A stretch of DNA of 64,000 nucleotides from an uncultured Bacteroidia bacterium (GCA_902776565.1 CACYQN010000003.1:102416-166415); one strand, 5' to 3'; positions 34,119 to 44,492 are shown, counted from the stretch's first letter. Made by a program: numbers and translations. Notes: a model not told the origin generated them from the letters alone.

Positions 34119-34592
34119 TTAAATTGAGATGTTTACAATTTCAAACGATACTATTCCACTTGGAACTTGAATATCAACCACTTCACCTACTTTCTTACCC
34201 AACAAACCTTTAGCGATAGGAGTTGAAACTGAAATCTTCTTTGCCTTTAAGTCAGCCTCAGACTCTGATACTATGGTATATTCCATCTCCTGATTGGTCT
34301 TCACATTTCTAAGCTTTACCTTGTTTAAAATCTGGACAGCATTAGTGTTTATCTGTGATGGGTCGATAATACGTGCATTTCTAATAGTTTCCTGAAGTTT
34401 GCTTATCTTCATTTCTAACAGGCCCTGTGCTTCTTTTGCTGCATCATACTCAGCATTTTCCGACAGGTCACCCTTATCGCGAGCTTCTGCAATCTGCTTG
34501 GAGATATTGGGTCTTTCAACATTTACCATTCTATCCAATTCATCCTTCAGTTTCTTTAAACCTTCTTCTGTCAAATATGAAATACCAGACAT
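34119..34592 (-). CDS. greA: Transcription elongation factor GreA
   Basis: A 157-residue protein that stimulates RNA cleavage by backtracked RNA polymerase. The N-terminal coiled coil (about residues 5-75) carries the acidic tip DLSENAEYD, and the C-terminal globular domain follows (about 80-157, with STPIAKGLLGKKVGEVV). Length and motifs are normal. Its 5' leader contains a terminator-like hairpin, a possible attenuator. Confidence 0.96.
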   Translation of the reverse strand: MSGISYLTEEGLKKLKDELDRMVNVERPNISKQIAEARDKGDLSENAEYDAAKEAQGLLEMKISKLQETIRNARIIDPSQINTNAVQILNKVKLRNVKTNQEMEYTIVSESEADLKAKKISVSTPIAKGLLGKKVGEVVDIQVPSGIVSFEIVNISI

Positions 34593-34633
34593 AATTTTTA
34601 ATTATTTAATTATTAATGTTATACAAATAAAAA

Positions 34634-34673
34634 GAAATCCCTTTTTCTCTCTGGGATTTCCAATGCAAAGGTA
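34634..34673 (-). promoter_or_regulatory. greA promoter and leader hairpin (possible attenuator)
   Basis: On the minus strand TACCTTTG (34666-34673) is a -7 box. Immediately downstream GAAATCCC and GGGATTTC form an 8-bp stem around an 11-base loop, followed by CTTTTTATTT, a terminator-like T run about 40 bases before the greA ATG. The opposite strand has no T run. In E. coli the greA leader also contains a terminator-like element, so the parallel is suggestive (inference). Confidence 0.5.
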
Positions 34674-34766
34674 ACACTTTTTTGCTTTGGAAATAAAAAA
34701 AATTTTAATCGGAAAGCCCATTAAAAATGAACCTTCCGATTAAATATCAATTAAGAATCTAAATTA

Positions 34767-35918
34767 CTACATTGTTACACGCAGACCGAAAGTATGGACA
34801 CCACCGAATACATTCGTAAACCTATACGAATAATCTACGCCAATTACAGGTCTTGTACTGCAAGAAGTTGTGTTCAATCCGTACTTTGTACCTTCCTCTT
34901 TCTTCTTTAACGGAGCCTGCAATGTCATACCAACTGATGGACCAGAGAATGCTGTCATACAATTGTCAACTGAATACAAGCCCTTCTCGTAAGTATAACC
35001 GCCACGGATGAACAAGTATTCCATGAACGAATACTCGAGACCGATATGGAACTGGTCGTTTGTAAACGAGTTAGATGTGAAATTCAGAGCGATTGCAAGA
35101 TTGTGGTTGGAGTAAACAGTTTCCTCTTCTTCATCTACCTTCGCAGCAAGCTTGATATGATATGAGAAACCAATCTTAATCAAAGAAGGCAACTCAAATT
35201 CCTGGCTTCTGTTTTCAACACTCATGCTTGTACCTGTTGGAGAAAGTCCTACGAATGACATACCATCACCGGAATACTTCATTGTAGTTCCAACATTCTT
35301 CATTGTGATACCGAAGTGGAGGTTGTCACGCTTCCTGTTGCCAGCCTTATCCTTACCGAAACCAGTAATATACTGGATACCAGCATCGAATGCAAAGCCA
35401 TTAGCACTAAGGTTATCAATGTGCTCGTTGATAATCTTAACGGTAATACCGCCGAAGATACTATTTGAGAATTCACGTGCGTATGACAAACCTATTACAG
35501 TATATCCAGGCTTGAATGTACCGAAACCGCCTTCCGGCATAGCCTCGGAGGTTCTATCAATCTCACCCCAGTTGAAAGCTTCAACCATTGCACCCAGCAC
35601 ACTATTTTCGCCAACTCTTACAGCCAATGCTGCTGCATTAACTTGTATGCCAGTGCCGACAAAATACTGAGAATTATTAAATCCTACTTCCAGTTTCTTG
35701 GTAAATGCCATACCTGCGATATTCAAGTGCATACTTTCGTAACCAGTTACGCAAGCAACATTTGCATCACCAAAGCCCGAACTTCTTGCCCAAGGGTTTA
35801 TCAGAAGCTGCGAAGCTCCTGCCTGACCTGCCCTCTGCCAGTTTCCGGCAAATAAATTTGTACTAATTAAACCTAAAACCGCAATTAGTAATATTGATAC
35901 TAAATATATCCTTTTCAT
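34767..35918 (-). CDS. PorV/PorQ-family outer-membrane protein of the type IX secretion system
   Basis: A 383-residue exported protein. After the signal peptide (to about LFAGN, residue 26) it reads GASQLLINPWARSSGFGDANVA, followed by alternating strands of a FadL-like beta-barrel, a pattern shared by PorV/PorQ and UPF0164 proteins. PorV delivers T9SS cargo to the attachment complex. It is the last gene of a row with a T9SS cargo protein and a TonB receptor, which supports the assignment. Which of the paralogues it is cannot be settled here. Confidence 0.75.
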   Translation of the reverse strand: MKRIYLVSILLIAVLGLISTNLFAGNWQRAGQAGASQLLINPWARSSGFGDANVACVTGYESMHLNIAGMAFTKKLEVGFNNSQYFVGTGIQVNAAALAVRVGENSVLGAMVEAFNWGEIDRTSEAMPEGGFGTFKPGYTVIGLSYAREFSNSIFGGITVKIINEHIDNLSANGFAFDAGIQYITGFGKDKAGNRKRDNLHFGITMKNVGTTMKYSGDGMSFVGLSPTGTSMSVENRSQEFELPSLIKIGFSYHIKLAAKVDEEEETVYSNHNLAIALNFTSNSFTNDQFHIGLEYSFMEYLFIRGGYTYEKGLYSVDNCMTAFSGPSVGMTLQAPLKKKEEGTKYGLNTTSCSTRPVIGVDYSYRFTNVFGGVHTFGLRVTM

Positions 35919-35934
35919 ATCTCGAGCTATAATT

Positions 35935-38900
35935 TTAGAAGTTATTTAAATCTGTTGGACGGAGTGCTCCAAACCATTTCACAACCTTCTCCCCAATCCC
36001 AGGAGCGTTGATATGGATTAGATATACACCACTTGAAATCACAATATTTGCCGAGTTGGTAAGGTCCCATTCAATGAATGTCGTTTCCGTATCCTTCTTG
36101 AACCTTCTAATCATAGTACCATTGATGTTGTAGATTGAAATCGTACAAGTCTTAGGAAGATTCGTTATCCTTACTTTATTGTCCAACTGATTCGACTCAT
36201 AGTATGAAGAACCGTAGTATGGATTAGGAACAACCCTTATAAGGTCAAGTGCATTTTCTGCAGTTTCCTGGTCATCAAAGATTGTCTTGATGTCGGAAGT
36301 TGAGAACTTGAAGAAAGGTGCATTATTGTTTTCTGGATTCTCAAGAGCAAATTCCTTCTTTGCAACATGGTAAGGAGTTGCTACTCTTATCCTAACCGTA
36401 ACATCAGTTGCAAGCAAATCGTATTTGGTATTATGCAGAGGAATTGCACACCACATTGCACTCTTGTAAACGTTTCTCATGTGAGATACGGTTCCTGTCT
36501 CTTCGTACTTCAACAATTTCTCGTAAATATACTTACAAGAATCGTATGCAGGTGCATTAGCCTTTGAACCCGTTGGATCGCCATCTTCTGCAGATTCACG
36601 TTCGTTAGCCATTACATATATATAATGCTTACCTCCGAGAATCGGGTTGTAGTGAGGATCCATATAGCTTGATGTAGGATTCCACAACATATCGCGACCA
36701 TTTTCGCCAGTCATCCAAGAATCCTCACCAAACATTATGTTCAAACGTTCACCAGTAGTAATATCAATTGCATAACCAGGGAACCATCCCATTCCGTGTG
36801 TGCCTGAATTATCGGGATTACCTTCCTTGTCAACCGACGGACTCTTTCTCAAACCGAACTTCAACGCACCATTGTAGCTAGTGTAGTTAACCCTTGTGTC
36901 CTCCTTGTCGAAGCCACAGTTATCGGTTGACCATTCGTTTTCGTTCATTTCGACAACGCAGCAGCGCGACCACTTCGACTTATCAGCTGTGATAACGATA
37001 TCAACAGATGTCAACGGGTGCTTGTCGTTTATTGACATATATGTACGAGCCTGCTTTGGCATCAAACCGAACTTGGTATTGTTGACATAGTATGCAGCGC
37101 CCCATGTACCTCCGCAAATCTTCTCGAAATTCTGGAACGAATCTCCAGTAAAATCCTGCAAAGCATCATCATATTGACATTCATCGTGGTTCGGATACCT
37201 GAATGTACCTGTTCTAATCCAGTTAGTCCACTTCAAAGCCTGCATTTCCTGATACGAATCATCGTCAGGAACAAATGACAGCCAAGGTTTAGAATCGTCA
37301 GCAAATGTTATGCTTGAAGAAATAACACCATTATTATTAGCATTGTTGTCTACATCACCAGCATGGCATTCCTGAGATATTGCAATAGAGAATCCCCAGT
37401 TCATGAAAAGCTGCTCATTTGAATAACCCAACTGTACAGCTACTTCAGAACGAACAGTATCACCGGCCGAATTATAAACTACATACTGGAACGGATTGAA
37501 TGACTCTGTCAAATATGCATTTGTACCCAACGTACCATTTGCATTTGCATTAAGATTAGTTGTACCTTGCTTGAAAGGATTGAACTTAACATAATAAGTA
37601 TCATCCACAATATTCAACGGGTCGATAACCTTTACATTGATAGGGCCTTTGCCATTCTGGTAAGTGCGTTCTGCAACTTTCCAAGGATAGCCAGACATTA
37701 TGTCCTCAATTGTTTCAGTAGAAAGTTCGAGGTCATTGTTACCGTTTCCGTAACCTTCGAGCATTGTTACCTGAGGTCCGTAACCATATTCACCCTGAAT
37801 AATTGTTCCACCTACACTAGTGATATGAGGAGTAACTGTGTAAATCTTGATGTTATTTCTACCAGCAAGATATGGAGTCTTCTGTCCATTGAAAGAAGTT
37901 TCAATGTTCTGGTCGTACTTCATTGTCGGGTTGTAAGAATAAGCGACAGCGCTATAGTAGTATTCCCTGTTATTTATCAAGCGTGGGTCACCTGTTGCAA
38001 AGAAGTCCTTTTCAAGAACAAATGTATGAGTGATACCTTGGTCGTTACCATCAACTTCCAATACTGGAATATTTGCTTCGAGGTCATCTGACCAAGTGTA
38101 ATTAACAAGCTTAGAAACACCGTCCTTAATATCGCACTGGAATACCAGACGAGCCTTGTTTCCATCATATCTGTCGGTCATAGATACCGAAGCATCCTTG
38201 AACTGGAATACCTGGTAGCCCTGGAAGTAGTAATGCTGGTCGCAAGGTTTAATCAATGTATCACCGCAAACCCAAGACGGGTCTTTTTCCATATAACTTT
38301 CAAGGTAGTTGTTAGAACTTGTTCTGTTATAGATGTGGAATATAAGTTTCTTGTCAAGTTCGACAATGTTAAGTTCCGGAGCATCAGGACCATCGAGAAC
38401 GCGGAAGCAGTTTTCGAAAAGAATCTGAGCCTTATCATCGGCAACCTTTACAGCTTCAACCGAAGCGTATGGTCCACCGGCAGTAGCTCTTGCCCAAACA
38501 GCACCGATTGTGATATCGTTTACCTGACCTGGTGTCAAGGTGAAAGGACCTGCAGCCTGAATCAAACGTCTGTCATCAGCAGGGTTAGATTCGGTTTCTT
38601 CCGTCCAATTTTCCCTAATAATACCATCCTGTCCCCAACCGCATACGTCAGATGTACCCGGGAACATGAAGTTTGTCGGCTGAGATGGGTCAGCACCCAA
38701 AGCTGAAGAATAACCATCACCACCATAAAGAAGAGGAGTATTGTCCTTCCAGAAACCAGTCATATAGTTGTAATATTCAACTGCTGTCTGCGGGTCGGTC
38801 TTGTTTGGATTACCACCTGTAGTATTGTTGAAGTAAATGAAACGTCTCATACCCCAACGTTCATTATCTACAGTACCGTCACCGAAGTTCAGACCGTTGA

Positions 38901-40083
38901 TGTTACCATTCTTGAAGTCACCTTCGTTGCAGTCCAAGACTTTCTTTCCAGAAACTTCCTTGTAGCTTGTAGAGTTATCCATACCATCGGGATCCTGATA
39001 AGGACCTTCGAAGAAGTCGATACCGATTGCAGGAGGCTGCTTGCCATAACCGTGAGAACCTTGATAGTCCTGGTCGTCGTCATCACCATTGTAGAAGAAG
39101 CCCAAACCGCGCTGAACGTCGCAACCTACATAATCGTCGTAACCGTTACCCAAGTCACCGTCAACAAACACACCGAAGTATGTATTATATAAGGTATAGG
39201 TAGAACGGTTGATAATTCTGTAGTTGTAGAAAGTCATATCGTTCAAAGCATCGTTGGTCTGGAATGCAAATGCCTGTGCACGGAATTCGAAACCGATTGC
39301 AGCACCGCCTGTTTCAGTGTGGATATTACCCTTGTCGTTGTAAACCCACCACATAGTGTAGTCACCGAAAAGACGAGCAGCCTGTCCACGAGGTCTCAAG
39401 CAGTCGGGGTCTTCGGTAATACCTTCGTTTGCGAATTCGAAATATGGGAAATCACCCTTGTTGGGGTCATAGTAACCATCACCGTCCATATCATAGAAAG
39501 GAGCAAGATTATAATCGTAACCTCCTTCTGGTCCGTGAGCCGGCCATTCACGAATTATTTCGGGAATTGAATAGTCGGGGTCCGGTTCGCATTCCGGGTC
39601 TGTATTACAATTGTACCAATCCCTGAAGTCCTTTACATCCTGCTTCGAAAGAGCAAAATGTCTATCGTATTGACGGCAGATGTCGGATGATACAGAAGCG
39701 ATTTCAGCACCAGATATAATCAGTGGGCCAGGCCAATAGTCGATACCAACCTGACGGTAACGCTGAGCGGCGAGTTTCAACTGTCCGTTAGCATCCTTTC
39801 CACCTACCCAGATAGCCGAACAATACAAGGCATGGATACCACCGCCCTTAGGCACTTCGTATTTTGCCTTGCCCTGCAAGTCCCACCACATATCACCACC
39901 AGTGTGAACTCTTGCTACTACGTTGTTCAAATTCAAGTCGGTAGAAGTTCTTGCCGATTCGCATCCGCCCGAAGCCTTTGCAACTGGAGTAACATTTACT
40001 GTTCCCAGCCATTTGTCGGCAAACGCATAACTTGAACAAAGACCAAGTATTATTACAAATACTATTTTATTTAAACTTTTCAT
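35935..40083 (-). CDS. Very large T9SS-exported surface protein
   Basis: A 1382-residue protein with signal peptide (to about AFADK, residue 23) and a C-terminal type A T9SS sorting domain: VRVVPNPYYGSSY-like opening, KVRITNLPKTCTISIYNING, and the closing VYLIHINAPGIGEKVVKW (about residues 1290-1375). The intervening ~1250 residues contain Asp/Gly-rich loops such as FYDMDGDGYYDPNKGD, resembling calcium-binding or thrombospondin-3-type repeats, and many aromatic residues. No enzyme motif was recognised. It lies between the TonB receptor and PorV-like genes; the set looks like one surface system. Confidence 0.85.
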   Translation of the reverse strand: MKSLNKIVFVIILGLCSSYAFADKWLGTVNVTPVAKASGGCESARTSTDLNLNNVVARVHTGGDMWWDLQGKAKYEVPKGGGIHALYCSAIWVGGKDANGQLKLAAQRYRQVGIDYWPGPLIISGAEIASVSSDICRQYDRHFALSKQDVKDFRDWYNCNTDPECEPDPDYSIPEIIREWPAHGPEGGYDYNLAPFYDMDGDGYYDPNKGDFPYFEFANEGITEDPDCLRPRGQAARLFGDYTMWWVYNDKGNIHTETGGAAIGFEFRAQAFAFQTNDALNDMTFYNYRIINRSTYTLYNTYFGVFVDGDLGNGYDDYVGCDVQRGLGFFYNGDDDDQDYQGSHGYGKQPPAIGIDFFEGPYQDPDGMDNSTSYKEVSGKKVLDCNEGDFKNGNINGLNFGDGTVDNERWGMRRFIYFNNTTGGNPNKTDPQTAVEYYNYMTGFWKDNTPLLYGGDGYSSALGADPSQPTNFMFPGTSDVCGWGQDGIIRENWTEETESNPADDRRLIQAAGPFTLTPGQVNDITIGAVWARATAGGPYASVEAVKVADDKAQILFENCFRVLDGPDAPELNIVELDKKLIFHIYNRTSSNNYLESYMEKDPSWVCGDTLIKPCDQHYYFQGYQVFQFKDASVSMTDRYDGNKARLVFQCDIKDGVSKLVNYTWSDDLEANIPVLEVDGNDQGITHTFVLEKDFFATGDPRLINNREYYYSAVAYSYNPTMKYDQNIETSFNGQKTPYLAGRNNIKIYTVTPHITSVGGTIIQGEYGYGPQVTMLEGYGNGNNDLELSTETIEDIMSGYPWKVAERTYQNGKGPINVKVIDPLNIVDDTYYVKFNPFKQGTTNLNANANGTLGTNAYLTESFNPFQYVVYNSAGDTVRSEVAVQLGYSNEQLFMNWGFSIAISQECHAGDVDNNANNNGVISSSITFADDSKPWLSFVPDDDSYQEMQALKWTNWIRTGTFRYPNHDECQYDDALQDFTGDSFQNFEKICGGTWGAAYYVNNTKFGLMPKQARTYMSINDKHPLTSVDIVITADKSKWSRCCVVEMNENEWSTDNCGFDKEDTRVNYTSYNGALKFGLRKSPSVDKEGNPDNSGTHGMGWFPGYAIDITTGERLNIMFGEDSWMTGENGRDMLWNPTSSYMDPHYNPILGGKHYIYVMANERESAEDGDPTGSKANAPAYDSCKYIYEKLLKYEETGTVSHMRNVYKSAMWCAIPLHNTKYDLLATDVTVRIRVATPYHVAKKEFALENPENNNAPFFKFSTSDIKTIFDDQETAENALDLIRVVPNPYYGSSYYESNQLDNKVRITNLPKTCTISIYNINGTMIRRFKKDTETTFIEWDLTNSANIVISSGVYLIHINAPGIGEKVVKWFGALRPTDLNNF

Positions 40084-40113
40084 ATCGTGATATTTGTATT
40101 TTACTTTTAAAAA

Positions 40114-43100
40114 TTAGAATGAGAAACTAACACCTAATCTTACTGTTGTCGGCAACATGTAATAACCCGGTGAATTGATGTACATTGCATAGAAGTTCCT
40201 GAATGCTACCTCATCGGTCTGCGAAGCAATCTGAGTCTGGTAGTCAGCATAGTTCAAGTAACCATCGTCACCTGCATTACCTGTATATGAGTAAACATAC
40301 ATAGGAGTCTTCGAATTCAGAAGGTTGCTTACATCAAGAGAGATTCTGAGGTTACCATATCTTTCCTTCGAACCTTCGTCCTTAGCCTTTGCAAGTCTAA
40401 TTCTGATGTCCCTCGAAACACTCATATCAACCTTTGTTCTCCAAGGCTTGGTTGCACCGTTCAACGAACCTACGATAACACCCTGTGAAGGTTTGTTGTG
40501 CTTGGTGTAAGGAGTACCCGAACCAGATACGATAGTGAAGTTTACACCAGTATTAGCAAGTATGTGCTTACCTCTAATCTTCGGTCCGTTGTATGGAGTT
40601 CCGTCAGCCTTGCCACCGAAACGGTAGTCAAGAACTATCTGGAAGTTATGACGCTGGTCAACATCCAAAGGAAGGATGGTTCTCAAGTTAGGATTATCGG
40701 ACTTAACGATTGATGCACCAGAATCGTAGCTTGAACCAGTACCCTTAGCCCACTGCAATGTGTAGTTTGCTCTCAAGGTAATGTTACCGGTTCTTCTCAA
40801 GTCGTATGCAAGGGTGAAGCCTCGTACTGTACCGAAGTCGATATTACCCAGAGTATAGTAAGTAACAGGATATGCACCATAAACGGAGATGGTCTGCAAC
40901 TTATCACGCATTTCACGGTAGAAAGCAGAAATCTTCAACGAGGAAGTATTTCCGAGTTTCTGCTGGAAACCTAATTCGTAGTCGATAGTCTTTTCTGTCT
41001 TAAGGTCAGGGTTGTTAAGTGTTGAGGTGCCGAGCTGTCTGATATACATATATTCGGTCGGGCTCAACTGACCGCCAGCCTGAGGACGCTGCGACAAGAT
41101 GTCGTAGTGAGCGAAGAACAAAGCGTCTTCGGAAATCGGGAAGGAGAATGCGATACGAGGCATTACAACAACCTGCGGCTGATAGTCCTTGAAAGCCGAA
41201 GCATTAAGTTCCTCGTTCGGGTCAACCAGATAAGGAGAAATACCGTTTGCACCCTGAATTGAGTTCGGGTTGTCGATTTCAAGACCATTTGCATCGTACC
41301 AGATGCTTCCGATACGGTAACCGGTAATTTCGGTCGGGTTATTCATATCGTTTACATAAACTACAGCGTCGTCGGTGATGTTGCCAGGATGTTTGGTAGA
41401 ACCGATAAGGTCAACCTGCTTGTCGCCAACGGTATATGCGTTATGCAATGTATATTGGTCCTTAAGTACGCTCTGGTTAGCATCGTAGCGGTCGATACGC
41501 AAACCTACATTGAAGATAAGGTCCTTGAAAGCGAACTTGTCCTGAATGTAACCTGCCATGTAAGTAGGCTCGAACGGAGCAATCGGTCTGTCGAGGAATC
41601 CATCATTGTCGGCATCCTTTGTGAAGAAGTCTTCGAATGTCGGCTTGTAGTTCAACTTGTTGCCTGCGTAGTCGTAACCATAATATGAAACATAGCTTGA
41701 ACCTTGGTTGAACAATTCGTCAGCACTGAACCAGTTGATGTCGAATGTGCTCGGGTCGTATGAGTCGATGTTAATCCAGTCGGTTCCATCAACAGCAAGA
41801 CCTAAAGATTCACGCAAGTGCTTGTCGAATCTCTTCTGTGTAGAAGCATTGTAAATTCTCGGGTAGTCGATAGTATCAAGGAACATACCGTTGTCGTCCC
41901 TGTAAACTATAGGCTGAGTCTTGTCAATTTCCTCGATGTGGCTATTGGTAAGGCTTCTTGCCAATCCCCAAAGGCCGAATGCTGAAATTCCGAAGTAAGA
42001 GTCGCGTCTCTGTTCAAATTCGAAACCGAGGCTGATTTCGTGTCCGCCAAGGTCGGCTGCAGCATTTGCCGAAACTCTCAACTGGGTTGCATCGCTCTTG
42101 GAGTATGAACCGTAAGGAACGCCCGGAACCTGCCACATACCATATATAGAAGCAGGGCCGTCGCCATTAAGCAAACCGCCATACATCTGAATGTACTGGG
42201 TGTACATTGTCGGGAAGCTGCTTCCCATATAGTCGTAGAACTGGTTGGTGTAAGTTGCAAGTGCAGGATTCAAGCTACCGCCGTTGAATTCATCCACCTG
42301 ATAGTAGAAAGTTTCCATGCAGTTACCTGTCAAACCAGTAACGGTATCTTCTGCCCATGAATAATATTTATTAGGTGTAATGTCGAACTTGCCAACATAA
42401 CCATAATCAAAGTAGTTGTCCCAGTGATTTACATCACCCGACTGAGAACGAACCATAGTATAGTCCACCTGAATGGTATAGTATGGGTTTCTCAAGAATG
42501 CCTTCTTTTCGGAATCTTCATCATCATTGCTTCTGAACTTCTGGGTCAAACGTCCGTACATACGGTAGCTACCATATTTCTGGCGACCGTTGTTCTCTGA
42601 GTTGAACAAGGAATTCGACCTTGAGTACATTCTAGCATTAGCAAGGTAAATGTTGGTACCGAAAGTAATGTCCAAGTCCCTGATAGGAGCAATATCAATC
42701 TTTGCTGCAATATTAAGGTTCATATTGGTAGCATTGCTTCTTCTTCTCTTGTTGTAGAATGAGTCGTCCTTTAAATATAAGGTATTCTGATAAACCACAG
42801 CACCTTGTTCTGATTCTACGAGGCGAAGAGGATTGTTGGTCATTTCCTCCTTTACATTGTCGTAAGCTCTCCACTCACCTACTGCTGATGGGCTGCCATC
42901 GAGGATGTAAGCACCTTCTGCCGAAACCATGAAGCCCATAATGGTTCTCTTGCGGTTGGTTTCTGCATCGGTCTTTGTCCAGATAGGACCCGACAAAGTA
43001 AGACCTGCAAGGTTGTATCCGTAGCCTTCGACAGAGCAAAGGACTTCGGCGCCGCCCCAGAATTCTGAAGCAGGACCCTTTGTGGTCAAGCTGATGATAC

Positions 43101-43746
43101 CACCTGTAGCATCACCATACTGAGCAGGAACACCACCAGTGATTACGGATACCTGTTCGATTGCCGACTTAGGAACGCTGCTGGAACCACGAACCTTGAC
43201 ACCGTCAACATAGTAAACAACGTCTTCGGAACGCGAACCTCTAATACTACCTACAGAACCATCCTCCGAGTAAACACCGCCGACTGTTGCTGCAACAGCG
43301 TCTGCCGAACGTGCGTTCATTCTTGAGATGTCCTCCGATGTCATAGTACCACCCGACTGGGTCTGGTCCTTCTGGATAAGAGGAACCTTGTACTCGATAA
43401 CTTCAACCTCGGCAAGCATTTCTGCTTCGGGTTTCAACTTGAAGTTCTGGAAAGTAATCTGACCAGCTGTAATCTGTACATTAGAGTACTTTACCGTACC
43501 ATAACCAATATACGATGCAGAAACATCATACTTGCCGGCTTTAATCGGCTTGATACTAAACCTACCGTCAAAATCCGTCATACCACCGGTAACGACATTG
43601 CCGTTCTCTTCGATGGAAACATTGGCGAAAGGAACAGGTTCGTTGGTTGACGCATCAATGACCGTACCGTTCAAAGTACCTGATTGAGCGAACAATCCCA
43701 CACTCGCTAAGAGTGTAATAATCAACAATTGTATTCTTCGTAACAT
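40114..43746 (-). CDS. TonB-dependent receptor with CarboxypepD_reg N-terminal domain (SusC-like)
   Basis: A 1210-residue outer-membrane transporter. After the signal peptide (to about LFAQSG, residue 20) it has a carboxypeptidase-regulatory-like domain (GTLNGTVIDASTNEPVPFANVS, residues ~22-95), a plug domain with the DVVYYVDGVKVRG strand, then a C-terminal beta-barrel ending in RLGVSFSF. It uses TonB energy to import a ligand, but no substrate can be inferred. No SusD-like lipoprotein follows; the next gene is a T9SS cargo protein 30 bp downstream. Confidence 0.92.
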   Translation of the reverse strand: MLRRIQLLIITLLASVGLFAQSGTLNGTVIDASTNEPVPFANVSIEENGNVVTGGMTDFDGRFSIKPIKAGKYDVSASYIGYGTVKYSNVQITAGQITFQNFKLKPEAEMLAEVEVIEYKVPLIQKDQTQSGGTMTSEDISRMNARSADAVAATVGGVYSEDGSVGSIRGSRSEDVVYYVDGVKVRGSSSVPKSAIEQVSVITGGVPAQYGDATGGIISLTTKGPASEFWGGAEVLCSVEGYGYNLAGLTLSGPIWTKTDAETNRKRTIMGFMVSAEGAYILDGSPSAVGEWRAYDNVKEEMTNNPLRLVESEQGAVVYQNTLYLKDDSFYNKRRRSNATNMNLNIAAKIDIAPIRDLDITFGTNIYLANARMYSRSNSLFNSENNGRQKYGSYRMYGRLTQKFRSNDDEDSEKKAFLRNPYYTIQVDYTMVRSQSGDVNHWDNYFDYGYVGKFDITPNKYYSWAEDTVTGLTGNCMETFYYQVDEFNGGSLNPALATYTNQFYDYMGSSFPTMYTQYIQMYGGLLNGDGPASIYGMWQVPGVPYGSYSKSDATQLRVSANAAADLGGHEISLGFEFEQRRDSYFGISAFGLWGLARSLTNSHIEEIDKTQPIVYRDDNGMFLDTIDYPRIYNASTQKRFDKHLRESLGLAVDGTDWINIDSYDPSTFDINWFSADELFNQGSSYVSYYGYDYAGNKLNYKPTFEDFFTKDADNDGFLDRPIAPFEPTYMAGYIQDKFAFKDLIFNVGLRIDRYDANQSVLKDQYTLHNAYTVGDKQVDLIGSTKHPGNITDDAVVYVNDMNNPTEITGYRIGSIWYDANGLEIDNPNSIQGANGISPYLVDPNEELNASAFKDYQPQVVVMPRIAFSFPISEDALFFAHYDILSQRPQAGGQLSPTEYMYIRQLGTSTLNNPDLKTEKTIDYELGFQQKLGNTSSLKISAFYREMRDKLQTISVYGAYPVTYYTLGNIDFGTVRGFTLAYDLRRTGNITLRANYTLQWAKGTGSSYDSGASIVKSDNPNLRTILPLDVDQRHNFQIVLDYRFGGKADGTPYNGPKIRGKHILANTGVNFTIVSGSGTPYTKHNKPSQGVIVGSLNGATKPWRTKVDMSVSRDIRIRLAKAKDEGSKERYGNLRISLDVSNLLNSKTPMYVYSYTGNAGDDGYLNYADYQTQIASQTDEVAFRNFYAMYINSPGYYMLPTTVRLGVSFSF

Positions 43747-43779
43747 AATAAAAATTTACTTACTTACTACTTATATCTC

Positions 43780-43806
43780 CCCAAATAAAATGGGGCTTCA
43801 AAATTA
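43780..43806 (-). promoter_or_regulatory. TonB receptor promoter and leader hairpin
   Basis: On the minus strand TAATTTTG (43799-43806) is a -7 box, with GTTG 21 bases upstream. Immediately after the predicted start, CCCCATTTTATTTGGGG forms a 4-bp stem near the 5' end of the mRNA; a 5' hairpin of this kind could stabilise the transcript (inference). The leader to the ATG at 43746 is about 45 bases and includes short AGTA repeats. Confidence 0.45.
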
Positions 43807-43940
43807 CTACACTTTTTCTTTTCTTAACAACTTTTTTGCTTTTTTTTTCTGAAAAATTAACAAGCCCGACACACTATATTGTAAGTCAGCACGTTATCAA
43901 CAAATATTTTTGTTAGTAAGTTAACGGAATAGTAATACTA

Positions 43941-44468
43941 CTACCTCTTATTATTTTTGTTGGCAATGCGCTTCGACTTCTTCATGCGCTTATAGACTTT
44001 CTTCCTGTTTGTAATCTCCTTCCCTGCTCCACTTACTCTTTTATGATAATTCTTGAGCATCTTTTTCTGCTCCTTTTCGGCAAGCTTGTCCTTCTTGGCA
44101 TCCTCCTTGGCCTTCTGCTTCTCTATTTTCATCACAAGGCGTTCCTCGGGTGTTGGCTTGCTGTGCTCCTTTTCGGCACGGCGCGACTTTATGTCACGTT
44201 CTACGCTGTACGACTGCGCCTTATGTTGCTGCCTATGCGCCTCCCTCGAACGCTGTGCACTCTCGTGTGCGTTCTGCCGCTTCAGCAACTTCTTGTGCTT
44301 CTCGTTTGCCCGACGGTTCTTTTCTATCCGCCGTTCTTCTTGTCTGTCAATCGATTCGGCATGCCTATCCTTTTTTGCCGTATAGTTAACCTGCGCTGTT
44401 GAATAATTGGGAATAAAAATTATTGCCATCAAAAATACTTGGATAACAATTTTAATTAATTTTGCCAT
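43941..44468 (-). CDS. Small highly charged exported protein of unknown function
   Basis: A 175-residue protein with a signal peptide (MAKLIKIVIQVFLMAIIFIP), then almost only Lys, Arg, Glu, Gln, His and Asn in long helical stretches, e.g. EKQKAKEDAKKDKLAEKEQK, suggesting a coiled coil or disordered rod. The ATG at 44468 is chosen over an upstream TTG. It diverges from the Rieske-like gene with 24 bp between start codons. I recognise no family. Confidence 0.7.
   Translation of the reverse strand: MAKLIKIVIQVFLMAIIFIPNYSTAQVNYTAKKDRHAESIDRQEERRIEKNRRANEKHKKLLKRQNAHESAQRSREAHRQQHKAQSYSVERDIKSRRAEKEHSKPTPEERLVMKIEKQKAKEDAKKDKLAEKEQKKMLKNYHKRVSGAGKEITNRKKVYKRMKKSKRIANKNNKR
44457..44464 (+). promoter_or_regulatory. 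-7 box before the Rieske-like lipoprotein gene
   Basis: TAATTTTG fits TAnnTTTG. It lies inside the start of the divergent minus-strand gene, about 28 bases before the ATG at 44493. Confidence 0.5.
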
Positions 44469-44492
44469 GTTCAATTATTAAATAAGTATATC

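Noticed and set aside
40114..43746. A classical SusC/SusD glycan-uptake locus
   Set aside because: No SusD-like lipoprotein, glycoside hydrolase or sensor is adjacent.
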